DNA of 51,630 nucleotides from positions 1 through 51,630 of the forward strand of contig DBTZ01000009.1 in NCBI GenBank assembly GCA_002307315.1. The letters run 5' to 3'. Shown here one piece after another: positions 22,809 to 30,661 of this stretch. Under the pieces are notes generated by a model. The model was not told the origin of the DNA, made no database searches, and worked only from the letters and a program-made list of their open reading frames with translations. Origin of the DNA: Alphaproteobacteria bacterium UBA1303. Lineage in GTDB: Bacteria; Pseudomonadota; Alphaproteobacteria; Micropepsales; Micropepsaceae. Positions within the stretch are counted from its first letter, which is position 1. Each line of letters begins with the position of its first letter. A program made the position numbers and the translations under genes.

Positions 22809-24029
22809 ATGATCCGTATGGGCCGAAAACTTGTCGTCGTGTGCGCCGGGGCGGTCGTCGCCGCCTATGCGGTTTCTCTGGGCGTGCTGTTCGTCCGTCA
22901 TCAGTGGCTGCTGGGGCCCGATGGCCGGCCGCTGGTCGCCGATTTTCTCGCCGTGTGGTCCGCCGGCGGCATGACGCGCAACGGATCGGCGTTCGTCGTC
23001 TACGACCCCATGTTGCTGCATCGGGCGGAAATCGCGACGGCGGGACACGACTTTGCCGGCACGCTGAGCTGGCCCTATCCGCCGTCGTTCCTGTTTGTCG
23101 CGGGTTTGCTGTCGGTTGTCGGTTTCGCACCGGCGCTGCTGATGTGGGGGGCGGCGGGTGCGGCGGCCTATGCCGGTATCGTCGCCGCGGCGGCAAAAAA
23201 ACGAGAGGCCGCGACGGTTGCGCTCGCCGTACCCTGTACGCTGGCCTCGTTCATGGTCGGGCAGAACGGCTTTCTCACCGCGGCGCTTCTCGGCGGCGCA
23301 CTGTTGGCGATGGAAAAGCGGCCGATGTTGAGCGGCGTGCTGTTCGGGCTTCTCGCCTACAAACCGCAGTTCGGCATTCTGATCCCCCTGGCGCTGGCGG
23401 CAGGCGGGCAGTGGCGTTGTTTCGCCGCGGCGGCGGCAAGCGTTTTGATCGTCAATGGCGCCGCCGTTGCAGCGTTCGGCAGCGACACGCTAACGGCATT
23501 CTTCCGCGTTCTACCGCAAACCGCCGATGCCTTGGTCAGCCGAGGCGGCGTCGGTTGGGGCAAACTGCAAAGCCTCTACGGCGTCTTGCGCTGGAGCGGT
23601 ACACCGAACGCTGCCGCCTGGACGGCGCAAGGTCTGCTCATGCTGGCACTGGCAATGGGGATCGTTCGCTTGTGGCGTTCCCGCATCTCGGCGGCGCTGA
23701 AAGCCGCGACACTGGCCGCCGCCGTGCCGCTCGCCACACCGTATGTTTTTTTCTACGATCTGCCGGTTCTGGCGGTTGCCGCCGCATTCCTCTTTCGCGA
23801 CCGACCGTTCGATCGTGTCGAGATCGCCGCGCTCGGCGTTGCACTATCGGCGCTCGTCTTCTACATGGTCATTGCCGCACCGTTCGGCTTCCTTGCCGCG
23901 GCGATCGTCGCGGCCATGACCGTGCGCCGTTACTTGGCGTCGACTAGAGCGCATTCCGGCGAAGTGGAATCCGGTTCGCCGCAAAAATGCGCGGCAACAA
24001 AGAAAGCTACAGTCAATTACGGTTCTTAA
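22809..24029 (+). CDS. Glycosyltransferase family 87 (DUF2029) membrane protein
   Basis: 406 residues with eight or more transmembrane helices. The family features are the first periplasmic loop FLAVWSAGGMTRNGSAFVVYDP (split), then LSWPYPPSFLFVAGLLSVV, VGQNGFLTAALLGGALLAME, GVLFGLLAYKPQFGILIPLA and ATPYVFFYDLPVLAVAAA. These match GT87 polyprenyl-phosphate-dependent mannosyltransferase-like proteins of Rhizobiales and Rhodospirillales. The last 25 residues are encoded by a palindromic repeat element (23949-23992) and are probably an add-on. The gene overlaps the convergent DUF3857 gene by 17 bp. Confidence 0.85.
   Translation: MIRMGRKLVVVCAGAVVAAYAVSLGVLFVRHQWLLGPDGRPLVADFLAVWSAGGMTRNGSAFVVYDPMLLHRAEIATAGHDFAGTLSWPYPPSFLFVAGLLSVVGFAPALLMWGAAGAAAYAGIVAAAAKKREAATVALAVPCTLASFMVGQNGFLTAALLGGALLAMEKRPMLSGVLFGLLAYKPQFGILIPLALAAGGQWRCFAAAAASVLIVNGAAVAAFGSDTLTAFFRVLPQTADALVSRGGVGWGKLQSLYGVLRWSGTPNAAAWTAQGLLMLALAMGIVRLWRSRISAALKAATLAAAVPLATPYVFFYDLPVLAVAAAFLFRDRPFDRVEIAALGVALSALVFYMVIAAPFGFLAAAIVAAMTVRRYLASTRAHSGEVESGSPQKCAATKKATVNYGS
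23949..23992. repeat. Palindromic repeat element
   Basis: GCGCATT (23949-23955) pairs with AATGCGC (23986-23992), and CGGCGAA (23957-23963) with TTCGCCG (23975-23981). The two-tier hairpin is of the kind dispersed as short palindromic units in alphaproteobacterial genomes. It sits at the convergent 3' ends of two genes and is read into the GT87 protein's C-terminus. Confidence 0.55.
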
Positions 24030-25971
24030 TGACCGGAATTGGCTGTAGCGAGATTTCCGTCTTGTAGTTTTCACGGATTTTGTCGATTGCCTTGACCGCT
24101 TCGCTGCGTCGCGGACCTTCGCACAATGTGCCGACGAAATCGGCATCCAGATCGCGGTGCAGGTGCAGCGTGTTGCCTTCGAGAGACCAGTGGGCATCGA
24201 ATTTTATGCTCGTGCCGGTCTTTTTTTCGCTGCCGTCCTCGATGTGCGCATCCTTAGGCAGCTCGGCCAATTTTTTGCTTTTGGGAAATTCGAACGAGAT
24301 GTCTTCGCTCGCATGACCGCTATAGCAGGCGGCCGGATCGGCGTTCCTGTATTTCTTGTCGACGATGGGGCCGAGAAAACTCTCGCTTATTGTGCTAATT
24401 AGGGTCAGCCCGATCGGCAGTCGGAACGATTTTCCCGAAAGCATGCGTTGCTGCTTTTTCGCCTCAAACTTGGCAGAGAAGCGGTAGGTCTTTTCGATCC
24501 CGCCGTTCTGGGGAAAATCGAAACGGCCGGTCGCCTCATCGTACCCGAGTTTTTTCAGTGTCTCTTTCGCCGTCGTCTCCGCCGACGCAGCCAGCGAGAC
24601 GCCGAGTTTGCGGAAGGTGCCGGCAAGCGGCCCTTCTACCGTCGTATCGTTCTCTCCGTGCAGCACGCCGTTATCGTCGAGCTTGAAGCTGCCGCTCACC
24701 CTTACGGAAGCGTCTTTTTTTGCCGATTGCGGAATGAACGCCAGCGCGCCGTCCTTGGCCCCCAGCCGGACCACGGGCTTGCCGTATTCGGTATACGGCA
24801 AGATGCCGAACGGCAGTTGGCCCTGCGTGGTGTCGGCATAAAGCCCAAATTCCGGCAGCCAGTTGATGGCATGGTTGAAGGCAAGCGTGGGCACCGCGGG
24901 CAGCACATAGGCCGGCGCCACGTTGATCAGCACCACGTTGCTCTCGATCCCCTTGGCCTTAAGCAGGGCGGCGAGCAGCACCGCGTGATCCTTGCAGTCG
25001 CCGTAAGCATTCTGCATCACTTCGGCGGCGGGGTGGGGAACGATGCTGCCGACGCCGAATTCCAACGCGACGTAGCGCACGCGGGTCGAAACCCATTCGT
25101 AGATCTTGCGCGCCTGCTCCCGCCGGTCGGAAACGCCGGCGGTAATCGCATCGGCTTTGGCCAAAATTTCGGGGGTGACGATGATGCGGTCGCGTATCGC
25201 GGTATCGATTGCGGCGGCGAATTGCGCGTAATTCTGATAGGTGGAGACGAAGACGCGTGGCGCCCGGGTCGAATTGGAAACGTACTGATCGTCGTGCAGC
25301 ACCGGATGCGGATTGGAATAGCTGAAGCTGTAGACGTTCCTGTCGCCCGATACAGCCATCTTCATTTCGTAATCGTGTCTGTCGATGTGCAGCGCCATTG
25401 TCTTGGGAACGGCGATTGTCACCTCATCGTTATCGATCGGGAGTGTCTTCGGCGTAACCAAACTAAAGACAAAAAAGCCGGGAATGACCGGTTTGGCGAG
25501 AAATGTCGCGTCGAACACCAGTGTGTCTCCGGCCTCGACATCGGGAAACAGCACCACCTTTTGCATGGTGTCGGCAAAATGGACGTTGGGGTTCGGCGAT
25601 GTCTTCTGGCGGGTAATAATGGCTTCCGGCTTGACTTCCAGCTTCCGCCCGTCAGCCTTCAATGTGTAGGCGGAATCGATGGTCAGCTTCTGCAGGCTCT
25701 CCGAATAGCTCAGCGACAATTGCGACAGTCGGGCGATGGCCGCTTGATCGAGCAGCTTGGTTTCGTTGTGATGATGGATCGTGTAAGTGAAATCGGGATT
25801 GACTTCGATGCGCCGCACGTTGTGCAGGATGCGGATGGGCATTTTGTCCGCCGATTGTTCCGCCGGCAGCGGAATCGCTTCGTCATCTGCGAGCGCAGCC
25901 TGTGCGCCGAAAAGAGAAAACACGGCGAGCGCCGCTATAATATACGCCACTCCGGTAAGCCCGCGCATCAT
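24013..25971 (-). CDS. DUF3857 and transglutaminase domain-containing periplasmic protein
   Basis: 652 residues with a signal peptide (YIIAALAVFSLFGAQAALA). A DUF3857 domain occupies roughly residues 45-230 and a transglutaminase-like domain about 260-400. The latter has the Cys motif NAYGDCKDHAVLLAALLKAKG (split), the His motif FNHAINWLPEFGLY and the following Asp in YADTTQG. The C-terminal part is a beta-rich domain of unknown role. Members often occur near envelope or polysaccharide genes, and no defined substrate is known to me. The start ATG follows GGAGGGG. The gene is convergent with the GT87 gene. Confidence 0.88.
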   Translation of the reverse strand: MMRGLTGVAYIIAALAVFSLFGAQAALADDEAIPLPAEQSADKMPIRILHNVRRIEVNPDFTYTIHHHNETKLLDQAAIARLSQLSLSYSESLQKLTIDSAYTLKADGRKLEVKPEAIITRQKTSPNPNVHFADTMQKVVLFPDVEAGDTLVFDATFLAKPVIPGFFVFSLVTPKTLPIDNDEVTIAVPKTMALHIDRHDYEMKMAVSGDRNVYSFSYSNPHPVLHDDQYVSNSTRAPRVFVSTYQNYAQFAAAIDTAIRDRIIVTPEILAKADAITAGVSDRREQARKIYEWVSTRVRYVALEFGVGSIVPHPAAEVMQNAYGDCKDHAVLLAALLKAKGIESNVVLINVAPAYVLPAVPTLAFNHAINWLPEFGLYADTTQGQLPFGILPYTEYGKPVVRLGAKDGALAFIPQSAKKDASVRVSGSFKLDDNGVLHGENDTTVEGPLAGTFRKLGVSLAASAETTAKETLKKLGYDEATGRFDFPQNGGIEKTYRFSAKFEAKKQQRMLSGKSFRLPIGLTLISTISESFLGPIVDKKYRNADPAACYSGHASEDISFEFPKSKKLAELPKDAHIEDGSEKKTGTSIKFDAHWSLEGNTLHLHRDLDADFVGTLCEGPRRSEAVKAIDKIRENYKTEISLQPIPVIKNRN

Positions 25972-26085
25972 CCCCTCCGTGTTTATGTCCCCAGTGGCAA
26001 ATATTAGGCGTGCGGATGTGTAAAGGCTATGGTGGTTTCGCGAGGAGGGGAAATTTTAATATCTTGCAATGCCTGTATTGAGCGA

Positions 26086-26113
26086 GCGCCTTCGCTCGGA
26101 CGAACGAAGGCGC
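26086..26113. terminator. Perfect 9-bp stem hairpin downstream of the PPG-rich secreted protein gene
   Basis: GCGCCTTCG (26086-26094) pairs perfectly with CGAAGGCGC (26105-26113) across a 10-base loop. It lies 45 bp beyond the stop of the gene at 26158-26577 and upstream of the DUF3857 gene. No T-run follows, so termination is uncertain. Confidence 0.35.
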
Positions 26114-26157
26114 CTGCCAAGTTCCCATCGGCGCTTCGGCATATGGGACAACGACTT

Positions 26158-26577
26158 TCAGAATTTGATGATGCCGATGAAGTCGGCCGTATACGGATTT
26201 ATTTCTACAAACACCGTCCGGCCGCGCCGGTCGTGAGAGCGGACGACGTAACGGCCGCGATACCAATAGGGCTCGCCGTCCCACTGACGGTAACCGTGCC
26301 CGCGCAGCGTTCCATAGACGCGATCATGCGGAACGTAGCCGTGGAAGCGCGGTTGCCAATAGCGGTCGCGGCCGCCCGGCGGCGGAGCCGGCTGGTTCCA
26401 GCCCGGCCTATTGTGCCGCGCGCCCGGCGGCGGCGGCGCATGCGGTTCGTTCCAACCCGGTCCGCGATCCGAATCGCGCGACGGCGGGCCTCCTTGCGCC
26501 GCCGCCATGCCGGCGCCGGCTATCAGCGCGACGACGGTCGCGGCGGTCCATAACAGCTTCTTCAGGTTTACGACCAT
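26158..26577 (-). CDS. Secreted Pro/Gly/Arg-rich protein, YXWRGR type
   Basis: 139 residues from the ATG at 26577 (GGGGTG upstream; in-frame ATGs further up lack a ribosome site). Signal peptide TAATVVALIAGAGMAAAQ. A low-complexity segment of GPPSRDSDRGPGWNEPHAPP type covers residues 30-75. The C-terminal domain is rich in Tyr, Trp and Arg: YWQPRFHGYVPHDRVYG, YRQWDGEPYWYRGRYVV, then VFVEINPYTADFIGIIKF. Small periplasmic proteins with a similar layout (RcnB-like or homologues) are common in proteobacteria, but I cannot assign a function. Confidence 0.7.
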   Translation of the reverse strand: MVVNLKKLLWTAATVVALIAGAGMAAAQGGPPSRDSDRGPGWNEPHAPPPPGARHNRPGWNQPAPPPGGRDRYWQPRFHGYVPHDRVYGTLRGHGYRQWDGEPYWYRGRYVVRSHDRRGRTVFVEINPYTADFIGIIKF

Positions 26578-26705
26578 TTTGCACCCCAAGTTTCGATTCT
26601 CCATTGTCGATTTGTACGCTAGCAAGGCGGGCCTGAACAGGCGTTGAAACGGCCGTTCATATGCGGTTCAGGTTTCCCTGCCGCCCTGCGGGTGCCGGAA
26701 CCGGA

Positions 26706-27290
26706 TCACGATCGCGGCCGGCCCGCCTCGGTCGCCGCGGGAATTTCGATCAACTTGCCCGTAGCGACGTCGTAGAGATAGCCGTGAATGCGGATGTCGG
26801 CCGGCACCAGCGGATGGTTGCGGATGCGCGTCACGTCGGCGGCGATGCTTTCCGCCTGATCGGCGATGGTCAGCCAGTCGATGTAGTGGCCTTCCGCCGA
26901 ACCGCCTTCCTCTTTTTGATTGACCCATTTGCCGTCTTCCAACGCCGCGGTGTGAAGGCTCTTGTCCAACAGATTTGCGATGACCTCGCTAGTGAAGAAT
27001 TCCATGCCGCAGTCGGTGTGATGAACCACGAACCACTCGGTGGTGCCGAGCAGTTTGTGGGAAATCACCAGCGAACGGATGGCATCGTCGCTGGCGCGGC
27101 CGCCGGCGTTGCGGATCACGTGGGCGTCGCCTTCGGCAAGACCGGCGTACTTTGCCGGATCGAGCCGGGCATCCATGCAGGTGAGGATGGCAAAATGACG
27201 GGCGGGGGGGAGGGCAAGCTTGGCCTTGTCGCCGAAATCGGCGGCGTAGGCGGCGTTGGCGAAAAGAACGTCGTCGCGAAGTTTGCTCAT
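26706..27290 (-). CDS. Beta-carbonic anhydrase
   Basis: 194 residues. The zinc ligands and catalytic dyad are visible: ILTCMDARLDPAKYAG (Cys, Asp-Arg dyad) and FVVHHTDCGMEFF (His and Cys). VIRNAGGRASDDAIRSLVIS lies between them. The C-terminal YLYDVATGKLIEI closes the fold. This is the short, ~190-residue cytoplasmic class found in many alphaproteobacteria and actinobacteria; it hydrates CO2 to bicarbonate. The ATG is preceded by GGAG. Its promoter must lie in the very AT-rich 27291-27400 region. Confidence 0.93.
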   Translation of the reverse strand: MSKLRDDVLFANAAYAADFGDKAKLALPPARHFAILTCMDARLDPAKYAGLAEGDAHVIRNAGGRASDDAIRSLVISHKLLGTTEWFVVHHTDCGMEFFTSEVIANLLDKSLHTAALEDGKWVNQKEEGGSAEGHYIDWLTIADQAESIAADVTRIRNHPLVPADIRIHGYLYDVATGKLIEIPAATEAGRPRS

Positions 27291-27328
27291 TGGTATTTCT
27301 CCGGCATATTGTTCGGTTTGATGGTGTA

Positions 27329-27346
27329 TAATAATAATTATTATTA
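27329..27346. promoter_or_regulatory. 18-bp perfect AT-only palindrome between divergent genes
   Basis: TAATAATAA followed directly by TTATTATTA, with no spacer. It lies 38 bp upstream of the carbonic anhydrase start inside a roughly 100-bp AT-rich island that separates this gene from the divergent L,D-transpeptidase gene. It could be a regulator site or the melting region of a promoter. In a GC-rich genome it stands out. Confidence 0.4.
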
Positions 27347-27530
27347 CAATATCAGTAAAAATAAATATACTACAAATATTGTACGTAAATACATAACCCC
27401 GCGCTCACGTTTCTTTCCGTCATGGCGCTTCCAACCGGTAAATCGTTGCTGTTGTCATGATCCGGTCGCGCATTAACCTCAACATTCCCGGAACGAGACA
27501 ACACCGTTTTGTTTGGCTAGTATTTCGCCA

Positions 27531-28616
27531 ATGCGTAACCGACGGGACATATGGAGCTTGCAGGCTCTCAGCTGCGCGTTCCTTTTGAGCGCGGCCGGCT
27601 TCATGGCCGTCATCGGCGTCTATTCGAATGAAGAGTGGGCGCTGGCGGCGCGCAAGTGGACCAAAACCGCCGCCCCCTATGCCGTGACTGCCGCCCGCAC
27701 TGTCAACGATATGGCGCTGCAACCGGCTGGCGCCTGGTTGTCGCGGCAAAGGCAGGCGGCGATGGATTGGGCCTTCGCAGCCGGGGACAACGAAACGCCA
27801 ACGCCCGCCAAGGCGGCAGTTGCCGTCAATCCGAAACCCAAGGTGCCGCCGTTGAAGCCCGCGATCAACGAACATACCAAACGGATCGTTCAATCCGCCG
27901 AAGCGCCAGCGGACGACGAAGAGACCTTACCGCCCGCTATCGATCCGCATCCGCCGTCTGCGGCCGAGTATGCTAGAGTCGAGCAGCGCTTAAGATCCAG
28001 TATTTCCAAAGAGCTATTCGATAATTTTAAACTGTTTCTTTATGTCAGTAAGGCCGAAAGCGGGCCATGGGCGCAGCGTATGTACGCCTTCGACAAAGCG
28101 GAAAACGGCAAACTTAGTCTGCTTTATTCCTGGCCGGTTTCCACCGGGCGCGAGCAGCACGAGGTCAATTCGCGCGGCGTGAAAATGTACACCAATACGC
28201 CGCCCGGCTATTACCAGCTCGACGGCGGGCGGATGCACAAGCACTATTTGTCGATGCAGTGGCAGCATCCCATGCCCTACACCATGTTCTTCAAATGGGA
28301 GAAAGACGGTATGCCGACCGGGTTGGCGATACATGCCGCCTCCGGCGACACGGACGTCGCCCGGCTAGGCAATCGCGCATCCGCAGGCTGCGTTCGTCTG
28401 GCGCCGCGCAACGCGCAAATCCTGTTCAATCTGGTGCGCGGAAATTATCGCGGGGTGACGCCGTTGTTCGCCTATGACGAAAAGACCGCCACCATCCACA
28501 ACGACGGTCTTTTGATGCACGATGCCGAAGGCAAGCCAATTTTTGCCAAGGGCTACCAAGTTCTGGTGTTCATCGAAAACTACGGCGGCGAGAACGTCGT
28601 GGCGGCGTTGTTCTGA
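27531..28616 (+). CDS. L,D-transpeptidase family protein (YkuD domain)
   Basis: 361 residues from the ATG at 27531. An N-terminal membrane anchor (LSCAFLLSAAGFMAVIGVY) is followed by an Ala/Pro-rich linker and the catalytic domain. The domain begins FKLFLYVSKAESGPWAQRMY (residues about 165-185) and shows YSWPVSTGREQHEVNSRG. The active-site motif is IHAASGDTDVARLGNRASAG followed by CVRL, with His and Cys in place. These enzymes make 3-3 cross-links or attach proteins to peptidoglycan. LdtR, a MarR regulator of L,D-transpeptidase genes in Rhizobiales, has a likely homologue at 36497. Confidence 0.9.
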   Translation: MRNRRDIWSLQALSCAFLLSAAGFMAVIGVYSNEEWALAARKWTKTAAPYAVTAARTVNDMALQPAGAWLSRQRQAAMDWAFAAGDNETPTPAKAAVAVNPKPKVPPLKPAINEHTKRIVQSAEAPADDEETLPPAIDPHPPSAAEYARVEQRLRSSISKELFDNFKLFLYVSKAESGPWAQRMYAFDKAENGKLSLLYSWPVSTGREQHEVNSRGVKMYTNTPPGYYQLDGGRMHKHYLSMQWQHPMPYTMFFKWEKDGMPTGLAIHAASGDTDVARLGNRASAGCVRLAPRNAQILFNLVRGNYRGVTPLFAYDEKTATIHNDGLLMHDAEGKPIFAKGYQVLVFIENYGGENVVAALF

Positions 28617-28733
28617 GATTTGCGTTGCCGATGGTTATTTCCGGACGGGGCGTAATGTTTATTCCGGCCTCAATGTCGGACCGGATATGACGTCGCCCCG
28701 AGATTTTTATCCTGGCGTTGCTGGGTCTGACAG

Positions 28734-28755
28734 TTTGTACCAAAAAAAGTACAAA
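28734..28755. terminator. Hairpin after tRNA-Ser
   Basis: TTTGTAC (28734-28740) pairs with GTACAAA (28749-28755). On the minus strand it lies 25 bp past the tRNA 3' end, and its 8-base loop is T-rich. It may terminate the tRNA transcript, or act for the plus-strand transpeptidase gene that ended at 28616. Confidence 0.35.
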
Positions 28756-28779
28756 AATATTTTGCAAAATCAATGGGGC

Positions 28780-28870
28780 TGGCGGACAGGGCGGGATTCG
28801 AACCCGCGGAACGCTATTAACGTTCACACACTTTCCAGGCGTGCGCCTTCAACCACTCGGCCACCTGTCC
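28780..28870 (-). tRNA. tRNA-Ser (anticodon GGA)
   Basis: On the minus strand the acceptor GGACAGG pairs with CCTGTCC, followed by G and an encoded CCA. The D arm is GTGGCCGAGTGGTTGAAGGC-like. The anticodon loop CTGGAAA gives GGA. There is a long variable arm (GAACG...CGTTC), and the T loop is GGTTCGAATC. All class II tRNA-Ser features are present. It is read toward the transpeptidase gene. Confidence 0.96.
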
Positions 28871-28970
28871 GCGATTTCGGGAGAGGGTTTATAGAATTTG
28901 ACGGACAAAGCAAGCCGGACGGCCCGTCCAGGGCCGTCAGACTTGTGAAAAAACTAGCCCCAAAGAGGGG

Positions 28971-29399
28971 TTAGGAATGATCCACCATACCGCCAGCCAC
29001 CGAAAGGTCGCGCTTGGCAGCGACTGCCGTGATAGTGTAGCCGCCGACGGTGTCGAAAAACGCCATCAGCATGATGAAGAAGAACGTCGAGGTGCCAAAG
29101 CCCTTCACCGCGACGAACTCGAAGGCGGCGACCACGAACACCAGCATCGACAGGCCGTGGTTGATCAGCTCCAGCTTGGAGGTTCCCGCAGCCTTGATGG
29201 TTTCGACGAACAGCATGAGGACGGCGAGGAAAAGAATGATGTCGCCCAGGTTGATCGTCCAGGGCAGACCGGTCAGCATGGCGATTTGGAAGCTGCCTTG
29301 CAGCACGCCGAACGTTTCTTTGCCGACGGCGGCATCGCCGAGCACCAGCACGTTGTAAAGGGCAAGCGGAATCGCCAAAAGCGGAAACCAGCGGAACAT
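28971..29399 (-). CDS. Small four-helix membrane protein, function unknown
   Basis: 142 residues from the ATG at 29399, which follows GGGAGG by five bases. Four hydrophobic helices are evident: PLLAIPLALYNVLVLG, TINLGDIILFLAVLMLFVET, GLSMLVFVVAAFEFVAV and FFFIMLMAFFDTVGGYTITA. The protein ends AAKRDLSVAGGMVDHS. I recognise no motif. It lies downstream of the LABN and GT2 genes on the same strand with a 96-bp gap, so it may belong to that lipid-modification operon. Confidence 0.75.
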   Translation of the reverse strand: MFRWFPLLAIPLALYNVLVLGDAAVGKETFGVLQGSFQIAMLTGLPWTINLGDIILFLAVLMLFVETIKAAGTSKLELINHGLSMLVFVVAAFEFVAVKGFGTSTFFFIMLMAFFDTVGGYTITAVAAKRDLSVAGGMVDHS

Positions 29400-29495
29400 A
29401 AGAACCTCCCATCCCAAGAAAAATCGAAGCGGACTATACACCAATTTGCGTCGAACCGCGTCACGCATTGCGAAGGTTCGATGACACCGTCTCAT

Positions 29496-29816
29496 TCATT
29501 CCGTAGGGGCGGCCTTTTCGCGGTTGCGGCGCTTCTCGCGGAAGATCAGTTGGATATTGCGGACGTAGACGAACAGGCTGCCGCACTGGCCGAGGATGAA
29601 GGGGATGCCGTCCTTACCGAGATGGATCGAGTAGACCAGGGTCATCAGCCCGCCGGCAAGGCTGAAATACCAGAAGGCCTCGGGGATCACGCTCCGCCCC
29701 TCCATTTCGCTTTTGAACAACTGAATGAGAAAACGCGAGGCGAACATGCCTTGGGCGAACAGACCGAAGGCCAGCCAGATGTTCTCGACGGTCATGAACG
29801 AAAGCAGAGCGGCCAT
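29496..29816 (-). CDS. Lipid-A-disaccharide synthase N-terminal domain (LABN) protein
   Basis: 106 residues, three transmembrane helices. The family signature is clear: IWLAFGLFAQGMFASRFLIQ, then SEMEGRSVIPEAFWYFSLAG and GLMTLVYSIHLGKDGIPFIL, then FVYVRNIQLIFREKRR. Stand-alone LABN proteins commonly sit beside a polyprenyl-phosphate GT2 and a GT39 transferase in lipid A sugar-modification loci. That is the arrangement here: 3 bp from the GT2 gene and divergent from GT39. Confidence 0.92.
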   Translation of the reverse strand: MAALLSFMTVENIWLAFGLFAQGMFASRFLIQLFKSEMEGRSVIPEAFWYFSLAGGLMTLVYSIHLGKDGIPFILGQCGSLFVYVRNIQLIFREKRRNREKAAPTE

Positions 29817-29819
29817 TTT

Positions 29820-30557
29820 TTATATTTCCTTTGCCGGGGTGCGACGGCCGACGCCGCGGTGCATCAGCCATGCCATGCCCAACAGATCGGGCAGGCCGAC
29901 CATCAGCCGGCCGAAATTGGTGTATTTCGATTTGCCGTGAACCCGCAGCCGGTCGCGCACGTCGACCAGCCGGATTTCGAAGCCTTCGCGGATGGCGAGC
30001 GCGATGAGAAAACGGTGCATGTTGTCGAAATAGGGGAAATCGAGATACAGCCCGCGCCGGAACGCTTTCCAGCCGCAGACCGAATCGCGCGCCGCATCCT
30101 TGAGCAGCCGGCGGCGCAGCCGGTTGGCCAAACGCGAGGCCACGCGTTTGCTTAAGGTATCCTGCCGTTTGATGCGCTGACCGGCGACCAGGCCCAGGCG
30201 CGGGTTTCCGTCGGCAAAGGGGGCGAGCAGGGTGTGGATATCCGCCGGGTCGTTCTGACCGTCGCCGTCCATGGTCACGACGATGTCGAAACGCGCCGAA
30301 AAAATGCCGGTACGCAGCGCCGCGCTTTTGCCACGGTTGCTTCCGTGAAGCAAAATACGCAGGTTCGGCAGCACCTTGCGTTGCACCGCCAGTTCTTCCG
30401 GGGTGCCGTCGGTCGAGCCGTCGTCGACGAAGATCACTTCGTGGTCGGCGGCATAGCCGTCCAGCGCCGCCGCGATTTCGCCGATCAGGGCGGGGATGTT
30501 CTCCCGTTCGTTCACGACCGCGACGACCAGCGAAAACGGCACCGTTCCCTTGTTCAT
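29820..30557 (-). CDS. Glycosyltransferase family 2 (polyprenyl-phosphate sugar synthase, ArnC/RgtE-like)
   Basis: About 245 residues from the ATG at 30557 (GGGGAA upstream); an ATG at 30590 is possible. GT-A motifs are VVAVVNERENIPALIGEI, EVIFVDDGSTDGTPEEL, NRGKSAALRTGI and VTMDGDGQNDPADIH. The later CGWKAFRRGLY and VHGKSKYTNFGRLMVGL blocks are typical of DPM1/ArnC-type enzymes. There is no C-terminal membrane pair, so it is probably soluble or peripheral. It would load a sugar onto a lipid carrier for the GT39 enzyme encoded divergently. Confidence 0.9.
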   Translation of the reverse strand: MNKGTVPFSLVVAVVNERENIPALIGEIAAALDGYAADHEVIFVDDGSTDGTPEELAVQRKVLPNLRILLHGSNRGKSAALRTGIFSARFDIVVTMDGDGQNDPADIHTLLAPFADGNPRLGLVAGQRIKRQDTLSKRVASRLANRLRRRLLKDAARDSVCGWKAFRRGLYLDFPYFDNMHRFLIALAIREGFEIRLVDVRDRLRVHGKSKYTNFGRLMVGLPDLLGMAWLMHRGVGRRTPAKEI

Positions 30558-30597
30558 GGTTTCCCCACTAACGTACACGGGTTTATCCAAATTACGT

Positions 30598-30625
30598 CTA
30601 GTCTATATGACCCCATATATACTAG
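30598..30625. promoter_or_regulatory. Inverted repeat in the divergent GT2 / GT39 promoter region
   Basis: CTAGTCTATATG (30598-30609) and CATATATACTAG (30614-30625) are complementary at 11 of 12 positions, or 12 of 13 counting the next outer base pair, with a 4-base spacer. It is centred 53 bp from the GT2 start and 50 bp from the GT39 start, a position where one bound dimer could control both directions. Confidence 0.5.
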
Positions 30626-30661
30626 ATATTTGTCGGCAGAATAGCTTCCGGAACCACGAAG

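Noticed and set aside
24448..26007. Plus-strand open frame of 519 codons opposite the DUF3857 gene
   Set aside because: The minus-strand protein has a signal peptide, a ribosome site and transglutaminase motifs; the plus frame has none.
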